64,000 nt of DNA from Tragulus kanchil (lineage: Eukaryota > Chordata > Mammalia > Artiodactyla > Tragulidae), in assembly GCA_022376925.1 (NCBI GenBank), contig JAIOJX010000002.1, forward strand, positions 43,237,501-43,301,500. Direction: 5' to 3'. The notes under the pieces were generated by a model. That model made no database searches and was not told the origin of the DNA. It saw only the letters and a list, made by a program, of their open reading frames with translations. Below are positions 44,861 to 57,135 of this stretch, piece by piece (within the stretch, counting starts at the first letter, position 1; the number at the start of each line of letters is the position of its first letter). Position numbers and translations under genes: made by a program.

Positions 44861-46299
44861 TTCTCCATTTTAGGAATTTATCCATTACTGGGAAGATTTT
44901 TTTCTAAACCATAAAAATGTATATAAGGAGAGTATTACAAAAATACATGGAGTCTTTTGATAAGCTTTAAAGGAGAATATTCCAACTTTTTTGATTTATT
45001 TTGTAAGGTGGGTACACATTTTCAACATTTCAAATGGCTGAACACTTTATATTTTGAACGTTTCCTGTATTCTTCTATTTGTAGCAATCTGGTTGTGGAA
45101 ATGACAGGTTCTTACTAGAAGATGTTGGTTAGCTGGAATTTAAAACTAATACTTAAATATAGGCCTCTAAGCAAAATATTCTAAAGGAGCTTCATTTATA
45201 TACTTAAATTCCAAAGATAATCTTGGCAACTTCAGTTCCATCTGTGGCTGCCTCTTACAGAGCCTGTTCCGAGTGTGTTGGAACTTGCTGCCTTCATCCT
45301 GTGTACCTCAGCTTCTGTATACTGGATCCCTAATTTTGATGTGAATAAACTGTTGGAATTTGGGTGGTAGCAAAAGAGGAGTTATTAAATTTCTCCTTCT
45401 CTTTCTTCGTCTTTTTTTTTTTTTTTGAGAGGAAAGTAAAGTTTATTAGAGTGGGGGAAGGAAGAGTCTCCGCCAGTACAATGGGCCGGCTTAAGGGAGA
45501 AAGTGGGAGACACTGTGAGAACAGCAGGCCTCACAGTGGGCCAGCTCAAGGGAGAGCTGACTCTCTTTCTTCTTGTATTCCTCTTTTCTTAAAATGTCTG
45601 TTTTTGTCTTCGACTATGGAGAATGTTGTCATCCAGAAGAAAGTAATTGCTCTTTAGTTGAATATCCCATGTTTGCAATCATCCTTCAGGTGTATAATGT
45701 TTTGTTTCAGAATTGAGGTCTTAAGAGACTTGTTCAGCTTTTAAGAGTTAGGACTGGGGCTTCCCTGGTGGTCCAGTGGGTAAGGACACTGCCTTGCAGT
45801 GCAAGGAGTGCTGGTTTGATCCCTGGTCTGGGAAGATCCCATGTGCCGCGGAACGGCTGGACTGACGTGTCCAACTACCGAGCCAGAGCTCTGGAGCACA
45901 TGTGCTCTGCAGCAACAGAGGCCACTGCGATGGGAGGCCCACACAGGCCAAAGAACAAAGATGGATGAAAAATAGATAAATGAAAGACCAATAGAAGTGG
46001 CCAAAAAAAAGAGAGAGGACTTCTCCATTTTAGGAATTTATCCATTACTGGGAAGATTTTTTTCTAAACCATAAAAATGTATATAAGGAGAGTATTACAA
46101 AAATACATGGAGTCTTTTGATAAGCTTTAAAGGAGAATATTCCAACTTTTTTGATTTATTTTGTAAGGTGGGTACACATTTTCAACATTTCAAATGGCTG
46201 AACACTTTATATTTTGAACGTTTCCTGTATTCTTCTATTTGTAGCAATCTGGTTGTGGAAATGACAGGTTCTTACTAGAAGATGTTGGTTAGCTGGAAG

Positions 46300-48430
46300 T
46301 GTTGGTGTATCACTTCAGGTTAGGTGACCTTTGTTTCTCCGTGATGAGAAAATATTAACTTTTTTTAGTAGGTGCTTGATAGGAAACAAATAAAAACCAG
46401 AAGGTAAAATGGTGAAGATTTATATATTCCTCTCTAAGGAGTTTGCTTCTCAAAAGAAGTGAAAATAAATTTTCTTGGCATACAGATAAGAACTTTCTGA
46501 CATTCAACGTATGCATAAAGCTTTGTACATGTAAACAGGTTTCCTGTTTCAAAGATTTGGATCTCTGGTATTCTGCATTTAGCTGAAATGAAAACTGAAC
46601 TCTCTGGTGTTCATCTTACCTCAGTAATATCCTAATTTCATCCTCATGGCCTGTAGAATTAGTGCCATAATTTGGAGGTAACTAGTAGAAAGATACTTGG
46701 GAAAAATTGGTTCAGTATTTTTCTTAATTAAAATAAAAAATAGGATGAAAATCAACAGACTATGAATCAGTGTGTTCCACTTGTACCTGTACCATTGATT
46801 GCTTGGGTATTTCCCCCAGGACATTTCTATTTGAGAAACTGACTTATAGTTTCTGGAAAGAAAAATGTTGGTAATAGAAGCTGGTGCTCTTGCGTCCTTT
46901 TTTTTTTGGTGGAACAATTGACTGATTTTTGTGTTGATAATCTGTTACTGTTTTCTTTATTATATATTGAATAAAAAGGTGTTGCTAAAGTGCAAGCAAT
47001 TCAAATACATTTCTTTCTGCACTGATAAATTCTTTCATGCTCTCCAGAGTTGGGAAATATGGTGTAAACTTTTCTGCATTCTCAAAACTAGTGTCTAGTT
47101 TTCCATGCTAGGTAAATATATATATGTCACTTTATGACATTCCATGTACAACACATATGTTACATATTTTATGGGTTTCAAAGCTCTTTCGTATGTTATT
47201 TCATATTTACTTATAACAATTCTGCAAAAATCAATAGACAACACATCATTCTAATTATTTGTAGATGAAAGGCTTGGAAAATTTTAACAGATACTCTATA
47301 GGCAGAAAACTAGGGTGTGGTACAGTCAGAATCAGAATTCAAGTTTTCAGATTTGAGCCCAGAAAACTCAATCCTAAATACAAGTTTAGAATATTATTGG
47401 TTTTGGTCAAGGGACATTGTGATATGATGGAAATGATATATTTTACAGTGTATGCTCTGAGAGTACTTAAGCAGTTTATGCTTCTTATGTTTATTACTGT
47501 GGCCTCTTGATAGAAGGAGATCTCAATGCTATTCTTTTCCTTGATTTCTTGAATAAATATATATTCCAACAAAAATTTTAAGACCTAACCTAAATATTAT
47601 AATTAGCACATTAAGAAGATATATTACCATGGCCCACTATGTGTTCCTTTTTCAGTGTAGATACTCATGAATATAATTTAATGTTACTTTCAAAACAGTA
47701 AATTTCTATGACTGAGTTTATATGGATATAGTCAAAGAGTGGGGTCATCTCCTAATAGTTCTTTCTCTTCACTAGTCATTGCAGTGTTAACAGTGACAAA
47801 AGAAATTTGATTTTTGCTGTCAGCTTTTGCCCAGCTCAATGAACAGCTTCTACTCAGATGAGATGATTTTTGTCTGGTTATGAAACAGTTTTGCAATGGA
47901 ACATTATGATAGAAACAGAAAGGAAAATGGCTTTCCTATTGATTCCTGGGTTTCTCAGGACATATTCCTTTAACCTATCTCTGTCTTTTCTTCTTCTCCA
48001 TAAATACATGTCCTGATGTATTATTATAAATAGTTACTCTCTACAGCTACTTGACAATATCTAATCAAAGCACTGTGTTTCTATTTCTTTAAACCTGAAA
48101 AAACATCAAGAAATGGTTTTTTGTCTTCAGTGCTTTTGAGTTTTTAAACCTGTTGGATATAAAGTTATGAACAATGTCCTTTGAACTTTTTAAAAATTAT
48201 AAATATGATAATGCAAGTTTTATTATTCCCCACAGATTCCCGTATTGTAACTTATTTCAACATACTTCCTTTTTTGTAACATGTATTTTTAGGAAAAGGG
48301 AAAAAATATTCAGAGAAAAACTGTGTTAACTTCAGTTTTTAACAGTTGTAATTGTACTCCAAAACATCTGAAAGTCTTGGAACTGAGCGGTGTTCTCAGG
48401 AAAACTCAGTCTACTAAATATATGAAATTT
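46300..48430. other. SLC26A7 intron, longest stretch free of duplications and recognised repeats
   Basis: Nothing recognised apart from short AT runs (47116-47127). Frames up to 98 codons (minus 46917-46621) start with Lys-rich or hydrophobic chance sequence. Confidence 0.6.
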
Positions 48431-48538
48431 AAGGGACATATTTTACATATTTTCCCTATGCGTATTGAAAATGAAAATGTATCAGATATTAATCCCTCTG
48501 GGAGGGTTGGGAAATTTTACCTTTCTTTGTCCTCTTAG

Positions 48539-48703
48539 GTGGCCATGTTTGTGCTACAACTGGGCAGTGCCACATTCCTGCTGACAGAGCCTGTGATCAG
48601 TGCAATGACAACTGGGGCTGCCACCCATGTTGTGACTTCACAAGTTAAATATCTCTTGGGAATGAAAATGCCATATATATCTGGACCACTTGGATTCTTT
48701 TAT
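48539..48703 (+). CDS. SLC26A7: SLC26A7 exon, first of two identical copies
   Basis: An exon of 165 nt (55 codons), phase 0 at both ends, with acceptor TTTGTCCTCTTAG and donor TAT|GTGAGT. The peptide begins [20 protein letters not shown] and continues through [20 protein letters not shown] to GPLGFFY, which is highly characteristic of SLC26A7. It contains one hydrophobic helix and a Thr/Ala-rich helix. It joins in frame after GGVIQ of the 33845 exon and before IYAYIF of the 60803 exon. It lies inside a duplicated segment of about 1.05 kb, so a second identical copy with identical splice sites follows at 49594. Only one copy is expected in the real gene. Confidence 0.95.
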
Positions 48704-49023
48704 GTGAGTTTCCTATATGTCTTTGTTCATACATTTTGGGTATGTGTGTTTCACATAGTAAAATTTGGTTAATTACAAGGCTGAGATTTTTCCATTTAAA
48801 GCAAGCAATGTGGTTTTAAATCTTTTGGATATTTGTGATTGAGAATATGAAACTAGTTTAATGAGTGAAACCTACTAATTGAGGGAGCAGTTCTTTGTAA
48901 TAAAAAAAAAAATGGTATAAATTGAAAACATGGTTGGAAAAATATACCTTGAACTTTTTTGTTGCTAACTGCTAATGGAAACCATCTATTAAGTTTATGA
49001 CCCAGTGTAACAGCAGTACTATG

Positions 49024-49240
49024 TGCTAAGTTACATCAGTCGTATTCGACTTTGTGTGACCATATGAACTGTAAACCACCAGGCTCCTCTGTCCATGGGA
49101 TTCTCCAGGCAAGAATACTGAAGTGGGTTGCCATGCCCTCCTCGAGGGGGTCTTCCCAACCCAGTAATCGAACCCACACCTCTTACATCTCCTGTATTAT
49201 TAGGCAGGTTCTTTATCACTAGCACCACCTGGAAAGCCCA
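49024..49240 (-). mobile_element. Bov-tA SINE, minus strand, in SLC26A7 intron (copy 50080-50297)
   Basis: GTGCTAAGTTACATCAGTCG, CCATGGGATTCTCCAGGC, AAGAATACTGAAGTGGGTTG, and head ACTAGCACCACCTGGAAAGCCC. Repeated with the exon by duplication 17. Confidence 0.92.
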
Positions 49241-49593
49241 ATTCTTTCAGTATTGTGAACCCAGGTATAGATCAAATCACAAGCCTTGTCAAACTGGGGT
49301 GGGAGCCCCAATAGGAGACAATCAGTTATTAAAAGTTACTTGAACTTGAGAGAGGAACATTAGTTTCACTATATTATCCTAATAGTTCTCTATTGGTTTT
49401 GGTCACTTTTGAAGCTAATCTACAATCTATGACTGCTCAGAAAGTAACATCCTATTGGCGTTTTAGAAGAAAATCATTTTTTAAAAAGGGACATATTTTA
49501 CATATTTTCCCTATGCGTATTGAAAATGAAAATGTATCAGATATTAATCCCTCTGGGAGGGTTGGGAAATTTTACCTTTCTTTGTCCTCTTAG

Positions 49594-49758
49594 GTGGCCA
49601 TGTTTGTGCTACAACTGGGCAGTGCCACATTCCTGCTGACAGAGCCTGTGATCAGTGCAATGACAACTGGGGCTGCCACCCATGTTGTGACTTCACAAGT
49701 TAAATATCTCTTGGGAATGAAAATGCCATATATATCTGGACCACTTGGATTCTTTTAT
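49594..49758 (+). CDS. SLC26A7: SLC26A7 exon, second (probably artefactual) copy
   Basis: I see no base difference from the exon at 48539-48703, including acceptor and donor, at an offset of 1055. Because the exon is symmetrical (phase 0-0, 165 nt), splicing both copies would repeat 55 residues without breaking the frame, so gene prediction would not flag it. The surrounding duplicated intron is also near-identical, differing only by one-base homopolymer changes. The duplication is one of 22 of the same size in this window. I therefore infer an assembly duplication, not an evolved exon duplication. A real internal tandem exon cannot be excluded without read depth. Confidence 0.85.
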
Positions 49759-50696
49759 GTGAGTTTCCTATATGTCTTTGTTCATACATTTTGGGTATGT
49801 GTGTTTCACATAGTAAAATTTGGTTAATTACAAGGCTGAGATTTTTCCATTTAAAGCAAGCAATGTGGTTTTAAATCTTTTTGGATATTTGTGATTGAGA
49901 ATATGAAACTAGTTTAATGAGTGAAACCTACTAATTGAGGGAGCAGTTCTTTGTAATAAAAAAAAAAATGGTATAAATTGAAAACATGGTTGGAAAAATA
50001 TACCTTGAACTTTTTTGTTGCTAACTGCTAATGGAAACCATCTATTAAGTTTATGACCCAGTGTAACAGCAGTACTATGTGCTAAGTTACATCAGTCGTA
50101 TTCGACTTTGTGTGACCATATGAACTGTAAACCACCAGGCTCCTCTGTCCATGGGATTCTCCAGGCAAGAATACTGAAGTGGGTTGCCATGCCCTCCTCG
50201 AGGGGGTCTTCCCAACCCAGTAATCGAACCCACACCTCTTACATCTCCTGTATTATTAGGCAGGTTCTTTATCACTAGCACCACCTGGAAAGCCCAATTC
50301 TTTCAGTATTGTGAACCCAGGTATAGATCAAATCACAAGCCTTGTCAAACTGGGGGTGGGAGCCCCAATAGGAGACAATCAGTTATTAAAAGTTACTTGA
50401 ACTTGAGAGAGGAACATTAGTTTCACTATATTATCCTAATAGTTCTCTATTGGTTTTGGTCACTTTTTGAAGCTAATCTACAATCTATGACTGCTCAGAA
50501 AGTAACATCCTATTGGCGTTTTAGAAGAAAATCAATGTTTTGTTAATACAGGTGAGGGCAACCAGACTTCAGTCTATTTAATTATATATTGCAGAGAAAG
50601 AGAAGTATCTTTTCCTTCCATCTTCGAGGAGCTGGGGCTCCTGTAAGAAAAGATGAAGTAACTCGAGAAAATTAAAAAGAAATTTATTAGCATATA

Positions 50697-50905
50697 TACC
50701 ACCCTGGTGACTCAGTGATGAAGAATGCATTTGCCAATGAAGGAGACACGAGTTTAATCCCTGGGTAGAGAAGTTACCCTGGAGAAGGAAATGGCCACCT
50801 CCTCCAGTCTTGCACATGGGAATTCCCATGGACAAAGAAGCCTGTCAGGCTATAGTCCATGGAGTCTCAAGAGTCAGACATGACTTAGCGACTAAGCACG
50901 CACAC
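50697..50905 (+). mobile_element. Bov-tA SINE, plus strand, diverged head
   Basis: ACCACCCTGGTGACTCAGTG, GGAGAAGGAAATGGCCACC, and end GTCAGACATGACTTAGCGAC. Single copy; it sits between duplications 17 and 18. Confidence 0.9.
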
Positions 50906-51386
50906 ATATTTCAAATTCACATAGGAGAAACTCTGGGATTAGTAACTCAAAAGAAGTGGCTAGGGTTTAGGCTTAAATAACATCTTCAGTTAAAACAAAG
51001 GAATAAGAGTATAGGGGAAGCAAGTTATGAGAAGGTGACTATGAAAAGTAAAGTAAACACAGGTAAGGTTTATTATGCAGATTTAGATTGATGCTTTCTC
51101 CTTTGGTAAGAATCTCTTGTGATTTAGAGTTATCTTTTCCTTTCTGGTACTGAAATGAAGATACTCTTGCAAATAGGGGTTTTATATATAAATGTAAATT
51201 TCTCTATGAAAGGGTAACTTACACTGTTTTCAAAGCTTCCTTGTGTCTGCTGCATCTCAAAATAATAAGCTAAAATAATTCTAATACCAAAAAGGCACAT
51301 TTGGAGTAACATATTTTGGTCTCCTACAATGTAATGTTCTATATTAAATAACATCAGTGTTTTATAATTTGTCATTCCTTTTTAAA

Positions 51387-51732
51387 AAGATTTTATTTAT
51401 TTCTGGTTACTCTGGATCTTAATTGCTGCTGGCAGGCTCTTCTCTAGTTGCAGGGAGTGGGGGCTACTCTCTAGTTGACATGAGCAGGCTTCTCATTGCT
51501 GTGGTTTCTCTTATTGTGGAGCACAGGCTCTAGGACACACAGGCTTCAGTAGTTGTGGCACGTGGGCTCCATAGTTGTGGCTCCTGGTCTTTAAAGCACA
51601 GGCTCAATAGTTGTGGCTCATGGACTTAGTTGCTCTGCAGCATGTGGAATCTACCCAGATTAGGGATCGAACCTTTGTCTCCTGCATTGGCAGGCAGATT
51701 CTTTACCTCTGAGCTACCAGGGAAGCCCTTGC
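51387..51732 (-). mobile_element. CHR-type SINE, minus strand, exact 14-bp target-site duplication (copy 52511-52856)
   Basis: Full-length CHR body in antisense, with head TACCAGGGAAGCCCTT. The flanks CATTCCTTTTTAAA are at 51373-51386 and 51733-51746. Copied whole by duplication 18. Confidence 0.92.
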
Positions 51733-51746
51733 CATTCCTTTTTAAA

Positions 51747-52011
51747 TATTTATTTGACTGCATTGGGTATTAGTTGTTATCTTCATTTTGTCATGCAAAG
51801 TTTTCACTGTAGCACAGGGACTCTCTTATAGCCTGAGGTCTCACTCAGTATTTGCCATGCATGGGCTCCAGAGTACCCAGACTTCAGTAGCTGTGGTTCA
51901 TGGACTTAGTTGCTCCATAGCATGTGGGATCTTAGTTCCCTGACCAGGGATTAAACCCATGTCCTCTGCATTTCAAGGTGGATTCTTAACCACTGGACCA
52001 CCAGGGAAGTA
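51747..52011 (-). mobile_element. Second CHR-type SINE, minus strand, directly adjoining (copy 52871-53135)
   Basis: A further antisense SINE with GGGATCTTAGTTCCCTGACC and head GACCACCAGGGAAG. It begins at the right target-site copy of the previous SINE, so the first SINE appears to have inserted at the A-rich tail of this one. Confidence 0.85.
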
Positions 52012-53249
52012 ACTCTCTGCATTCTTAATTAATCAAGGAATGGTTGAATAGTAGCTCAGTATATGGAAGTTCAATAAATTATTTATCTAATTCCTGTTAT
52101 TGAGGTGTGTGGTAGTGTTTCCCAGTAAATTTTTCTGTTATGCAATCTTTCTGAGAAGGTGACTATGAAAAGTAAAGTAAACACAGGTAAGGTTTATTAT
52201 GCAGATTTAGATTGATGCTTTCTCCTTTGGTAAGAATCTCTTGTGATTTAGAGTTATCTTTTCCTTTCTGGTACTGAAATGAAGATACTCTTGCAAATAG
52301 GGGTTTTATATATAAATGTAAATTTCTCTATGAAAGGGTAACTTACACTGTTTTCAAAGCTTCCTTGTGTCTGCTGCATCTCAAAATAATAAGCTAAAAT
52401 AATTCTAATACCAAAAAGGCACATTTGGAGTAACATATTTTGGTCTCCTACAATGTAATGTTCTATATTAAATAACATCAGTGTTTTATAATTTGTCATT
52501 CCTTTTTAAAAAGATTTTATTTATTTCTGGTTACTCTGGATCTTAATTGCTGCTGGCAGGCTCTTCTCTAGTTGCAGGGAGTGGGGGCTACTCTCTAGTT
52601 GACATGAGCAGGCTTCTCATTGCTGTGGTTTCTCTTATTGTGGAGCACAGGCTCTAGGACACACAGGCTTCAGTAGTTGTGGCACGTGGGCTCCATAGTT
52701 GTGGCTCCTGGTCTTTAAAGCACAGGCTCAATAGTTGTGGCTCATGGACTTAGTTGCTCTGCAGCATGTGGAATCTACCCAGATTAGGGATCGAACCTTT
52801 GTCTCCTGCATTGGCAGGCAGATTTTTTACCTCTGAGCTACCAGGGAAGCCCTTGCCATTCCTTTTTAAATATTTATTTGACTGCATTGGGTATTAGTTG
52901 TTATCTTCATTTTGTCATGCAAAGTTTTCACTGTAGCACAGGGACTCTCTTATAGCCTGAGGTCTCACTCAGTATTTGCCATGCATGGGCTCCAGAGTAC
53001 CCAGACTTCAGTAGCTGTGGTTCATGGACTTAGTTGCTCCATAGCATGTGGGATCTTAGTTCCCTGACCAGGGATTAAACCCATGTCCTCTGCATTTCAA
53101 GGTGGATTCTTAACCACTGGACCACCAGGGAAGTAACTCTCTGCATTCTTAATTAATCAAGGAATGGTTGAATAGTAGCTCAGTATATGGAAGTTCAATA
53201 AATTATTTATCTAATTCCTGTTATTGAGGTGTGTGGTAGTGTTTCCCAG

Positions 53250-54660
53250 CTCAATAAAGATTTGTTTTATCTGTTATGTTCTAGTTTGCATCCCTGATGA
53301 TTTCATTAAGATAAATTCCTAGTTATGGAATGACTGGTTCAAAAGTACATATTTTAGCCAAATTTCAGTCTGAAAAGTGAAACCAATTAATATTTACTCT
53401 CATCAACTCTGATTTTACTACTTTTTAAATTTGCCATTTTGATATATATGAAAAGTAGTGTCACTTTTCTTTTTTTAAAATTTTTATTTATTTATTTATT
53501 TATTTTTGTACATGTATGTTCCCAGATCATTCATATGCATATCCCTTGACCCCCCAGTTCCCCCGCCCATCCCTCCAGACTCTGATTAGTTGGTAAAGTG
53601 GTTAATAAAGATAGTAACTGGCAACAAAAAGCTAGAAGCTGATTCTGAAGTTTTGTCATTCAGGTAGTATCCTGGTCAGTATTTTGTTCATTATAAGAAA
53701 GCTAAAAACTGAAACAGGAACACTGAAACTGGAAGTGGAAACATCATAACTCCAAAGCTCCAGGTCAAATAAAAGTAGACCAGAGTAGCTGTACATTCTT
53801 GGGTGACTGGCTAGGTTCAGACTTTTGGTGACACCAGGTCTGTACCAGCAGAACCAAATCTGTTCTAGATTCTGTCTTGACCTCATAGCTGGGAACTACA
53901 TGCTTGTCTGTGCATGAACAGTGTAAAGAAACACATGAATGTTACAGATTGGTCACTTCAATCACATTACACAAATAATCATTCGTCTTTTCACTAGTTG
54001 TGTTAAAAGAGTCTGGGTAGCCTGATATGAGAACAACATTTGCTCTTTCAGCTTGTTTCTCTGGAGGCAATGTACATAAAATGCTGCATTGAAGTGTTTT
54101 ATATATGATTTCTTTTATTTTATCATCTTTGAAAGTAAACTGCAAGCCACTTTTACTTTTCCTAGTAGATCAGACACTGCAGTGTGACTTTTGGGGGTCT
54201 TTTGTAAGATTTAGAAATATTTTTAGATGACTGATGAAATTTGCATCACTCAGTTGGCAGAAGTTGCTATTCTTTGTGTAAATGGAAAACAAATAAAAGT
54301 TTCTCTTACTTTTCAAAGTCACAGATCCCTGTACTGCTTGGTATCTAGGTTGGAATGATGCTTTCTTCTTTGCAAAGGTTTCAAAATTAATGCTGATGTT
54401 GCAATGTCAAAAATTGTTGCAATCTGAACATCTCATTAAGAAATAATTTTGCATCATGCTTAGGTTACACTGGGACATTTGGAAGGTGTGCTTTGGTTTA
54501 GTTAAGCTGAAAATCTGATGATAATAATGTAAGTATTAATTCACTATGGATCATTTAGGTGGGATGTGAAGGCAGAAAGCTGACTGAACTCAGCAAAAGA
54601 TGTAGAACAGAGGACAGAATAGAGGCCTTGATCATCAGATAAGAGAACCTAGGAGAGAAT
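53250..54660. other. SLC26A7 intron, mostly unique
   Basis: Contains the L1 3' UTR end at 53470-53580. The small minus-strand frames at 53886 and 54145 are not supported by any recognised family. Confidence 0.6.
53470..53580 (-). mobile_element. L1 3' UTR end, minus strand, strongly truncated
   Basis: (TTTA)n-rich antisense tail, then GTACATGTATGTTCCCAGAT, ATGCATATCCCTTG, and GCCCATCCCTCCAGAC: the same 3' UTR as at 23690-23860. Confidence 0.8.
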
Positions 54661-54662
54661 GA

Positions 54663-56824
54663 TTTTATACTGTTTTGGGTTTTTCCTGATTCCAAGTTCT
54701 CAAAACTGTTGGCTTATTTTTTTATTTAGTTCATTTATTAAAGCTACTCAGACTGGTTAAGGATAAAGAATCTGTTAGTGACATTCCTTGGAACATGAAT
54801 TAATTTTTAGAATATTTGAGACTCTTCTACAATGAGTCAGTCATCACTCCTTATTCTCAGCTGGAACACTCAAATTTCCTGAAAGAATTCATACTTGGCC
54901 AATCAAAATGTGCATTGATAGATTCTAGTAATAGCACTGCTTCTGGTTAACTTTGAGAGGAAACATAGCTTTTTGCCTGTATTCTGTTATATGTTGTTAT
55001 TCAGTTGCTCAGTCATGTCCAACTATTCCTGATCCCAAAGACTGAGGCTTGCCAGGCTTCCCTGTCCTTCACCATCTCCCAGAACTTGCTCAAACTCATG
55101 TCCATTGAGTAGGTGATTCCATCCAACCATCTCACCCTCTCTTACCCGCTTCTCCTCCTGTCTTCAATCTTTCCCAGCATCAGGGTCTTTTCCAATGAGT
55201 TGGCTCTTTGCAAAAGATGGTCACAGTATTTTAGCTTTAGCTTTAAATCAGTCCTTCTAATGAATATTCAGAATTGATTTCCTTTATGGTTGACTGGTTT
55301 GATCTCCTTGCAGTCCAAGGGACTCTCAAGAGTCATCTCCAACACTACAGTTTGAAGGCATCAGTTCTTTGATGCTCAGCCTTTTTTACTGTCCAGCTTT
55401 CATATCTGTACATGACTTTAACATACATCCAAAACAATGGCTTTGCCTATGCAAATCTTTGTAGGCAAAGTAACGTCTCTGCTTTTTAATATGCTGTCAA
55501 GGTTTGTCATAACTTTTCTTCCAAGGAGCAAGCATCTTTTAATTTCATGACTGTAGTCACCATCCACAGTGATTTTGGAGCCTAAGAAAATAAAATCTGT
55601 TACTGTTTCCATTGCTTCCCCATCTCTTTGTCATGAAGTTATGGGACTAGATGCCATAATCTTCATTTTTTGAAATGTTGATTTTTAAACCAGCTTTTTC
55701 ACTCTCCTCTTTCACCTTCGTCTAAAGGTTCTTTATGCCATATCTCTCTTTGTTTTATACTGTTTTGGGTTTTCCTGATTCCAAGTTCTCAAAACTGTTG
55801 GCTTATTTTTTTATTTAGTTCATTTATTAAAGCTACTCAGACTGGTTAAGGATAAAGAATCTGTTAGTGACATTCCTTGGAACATGAATTAATTTTTAGA
55901 ATATTTGAGACTCTTCTACAATGAGTCAGTCATCACTCCTTATTCTCAGCTGGAACACTCAAATTTCCTGAAAGAATTCATACTTGGCCAATCAAAATGT
56001 GCATTGATAGATTCTAGTAATAGCACTGCTTCTGGTTAACTTTGAGAGGAAACATAGCTTTTTGCCTGTATTCTGTTATATGTTGTTATTCAGTTGCTCA
56101 GTCATGTCCAACTATTCCTGATCCCAAAGACTGAGGCTTGCCAGGCTTCCCTGTCCTTCACCATCTCCCAGAACTTGCTCAAACTCATGTCCATTGAGTA
56201 GGTGATTCCATCCAACCATCTCACCCTCTCTTACCCGCTTCTCCTCCTGTCTTCAATCTTTCCCAGCATCAGGGTCTTTTCCAATGAGTTGGCTCTTTGC
56301 AAAAGATGGTCACAGTATTTTAGCTTTAGCTTTAAATCAGTCCTTCTAATGAATATTCAGAATTGATTTCCTTTATGGTTGACTGGTTTGATCTCCTTGC
56401 AGTCCAAGGGACTCTCAAGAGTCATCTCCAACACTACAGTTTGAAGGCATCAGTTCTTTGATGCTCAGCCTTTTTTACTGTCCAGCTTTCATATCTGTAC
56501 ATGACTTTAACATACATCCAAAACAATGGCTTTGCCTATGCAAATCTTTGTAGGCAAAGTAACGTCTCTGCTTTTTAATATGCTGTCAAGGTTTGTCATA
56601 ACTTTTCTTCCAAGGAGCAAGCATCTTTTAATTTCATGACTGTAGTCACCATCCACAGTGATTTTGGAGCCTAAGAAAATAAAATCTGTTACTGTTTCCA
56701 TTGCTTCCCCATCTCTTTGTCATGAAGTTATGGGACTAGATGCCATAATCTTCATTTTTTGAAATGTTGATTTTTAAACCAGCTTTTTCACTCTCCTCTT
56801 TCACCTTCGTCTAAAGGTTCTTTA
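54663..56824 (+). repeat. Direct duplication 19 (54663-55735 / 55753-56824), offset 1089-1090
   Basis: Copies of intron plus the minus-strand BovB 3' half. The joint 55736-55752 is a garbled version of the BovB continuation (CTTTATGCCATATCTCTC versus CTTTAGTTCCTCTTTG). It overlaps duplication 20, giving a three-copy BovB segment. Confidence 0.97.
54998..55735 (-). mobile_element. BovB 3' half, minus strand, first (incomplete) copy
   Basis: The antisense 3' end GTTGTTATTCAGTTGCTCAG, then antisense C-terminal ORF; the minus-strand frame at 55612 reads METVTDFIFLGSKITVDGD. Cut at the joint of duplication 19. Confidence 0.9.
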
Positions 56825-57135
56825 GTTCCTCTTTGTTTTCTGCCATAAGAGTGGTGTATTCTGTGTATCTTAGTTTATTGATATTTCTCCCCACAATCTT
56901 GATTTCAACTGTGCTTCATCCAGCCCAGCATTTTGTATGATGTACTCTACATGTAAGCTAAATGAGCATGGTGATAATATACAGCCTTGATGTGCTTCTT
57001 TCCCAATTTGGAACCAGTCCATTGTTCCATGTTCACTTCCAACTGTTGTTTCTTGGCCTGCATACAAGTTTTTCAGGAGTCAGGTAAAGTTGGTCTGGTA
57101 TTTCCATATCTTTAAGAATGGGAAATTCTGTTCTT
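56088..57135 (-). mobile_element. BovB 3' half, minus strand, complete copy (third partial copy 57557-58243)
   Basis: Same element as at 54998 but continuing through antisense RT sequence (minus-strand frame 57067-56870 with MYAGQETTV and KEAHQGCILSPC) to about 57135. Duplications 19 and 20 make three partly overlapping copies of one insertion. Confidence 0.9.

Larger units (their letters stand above)
43990..46298 (+). repeat. Direct duplication 16 (43990-45138 / 45152-46298), offset 1158-1160
   Basis: The first 150 bp of copy 2 are visibly degraded: TTAGG to TAGG, AAAGC to AAGC, AAAAGG to AAAGG, TTTTAT to TTTAT, and GTGTTGCCGAGG scrambled near 45265. The rest is near-identical. This error gradient at the joint is typical of a poorly polished sequence end. 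Confidence 0.97.
48431..50534 (+). repeat. Direct duplication 17 (48431-49476 / 49486-50534), offset 1055-1058; carries an SLC26A7 exon
   Basis: Copies of the 165-nt exon with its introns and a Bov-tA SINE. Differences are one-base homopolymer changes (TCTTTTGG/TCTTTTTGG, CTGGGGTGG/CTGGGGGTGG, CACTTTTG/CACTTTTTG). The joint TTTTTTAAA is at 49477-49485. Confidence 0.97.
51028..53249 (+). repeat. Direct duplication 18 (51028-52125 / 52152-53249), offset 1124
   Basis: Copies of intron with two consecutive SINEs. The joint 52126-52151 resembles the continuation after copy 2 with deletions (TTTTTCTGTTATGCAATC versus TTGTTTTATCTGTTATG). One substitution, GATTCTTTACC to GATTTTTTACC, lies near 52824. 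Confidence 0.97.

Noticed and set aside
46621..46917. A 98-codon minus-strand membrane protein
   Set aside because: No recognised family, no splice or promoter support, AT-rich composition; probably chance.
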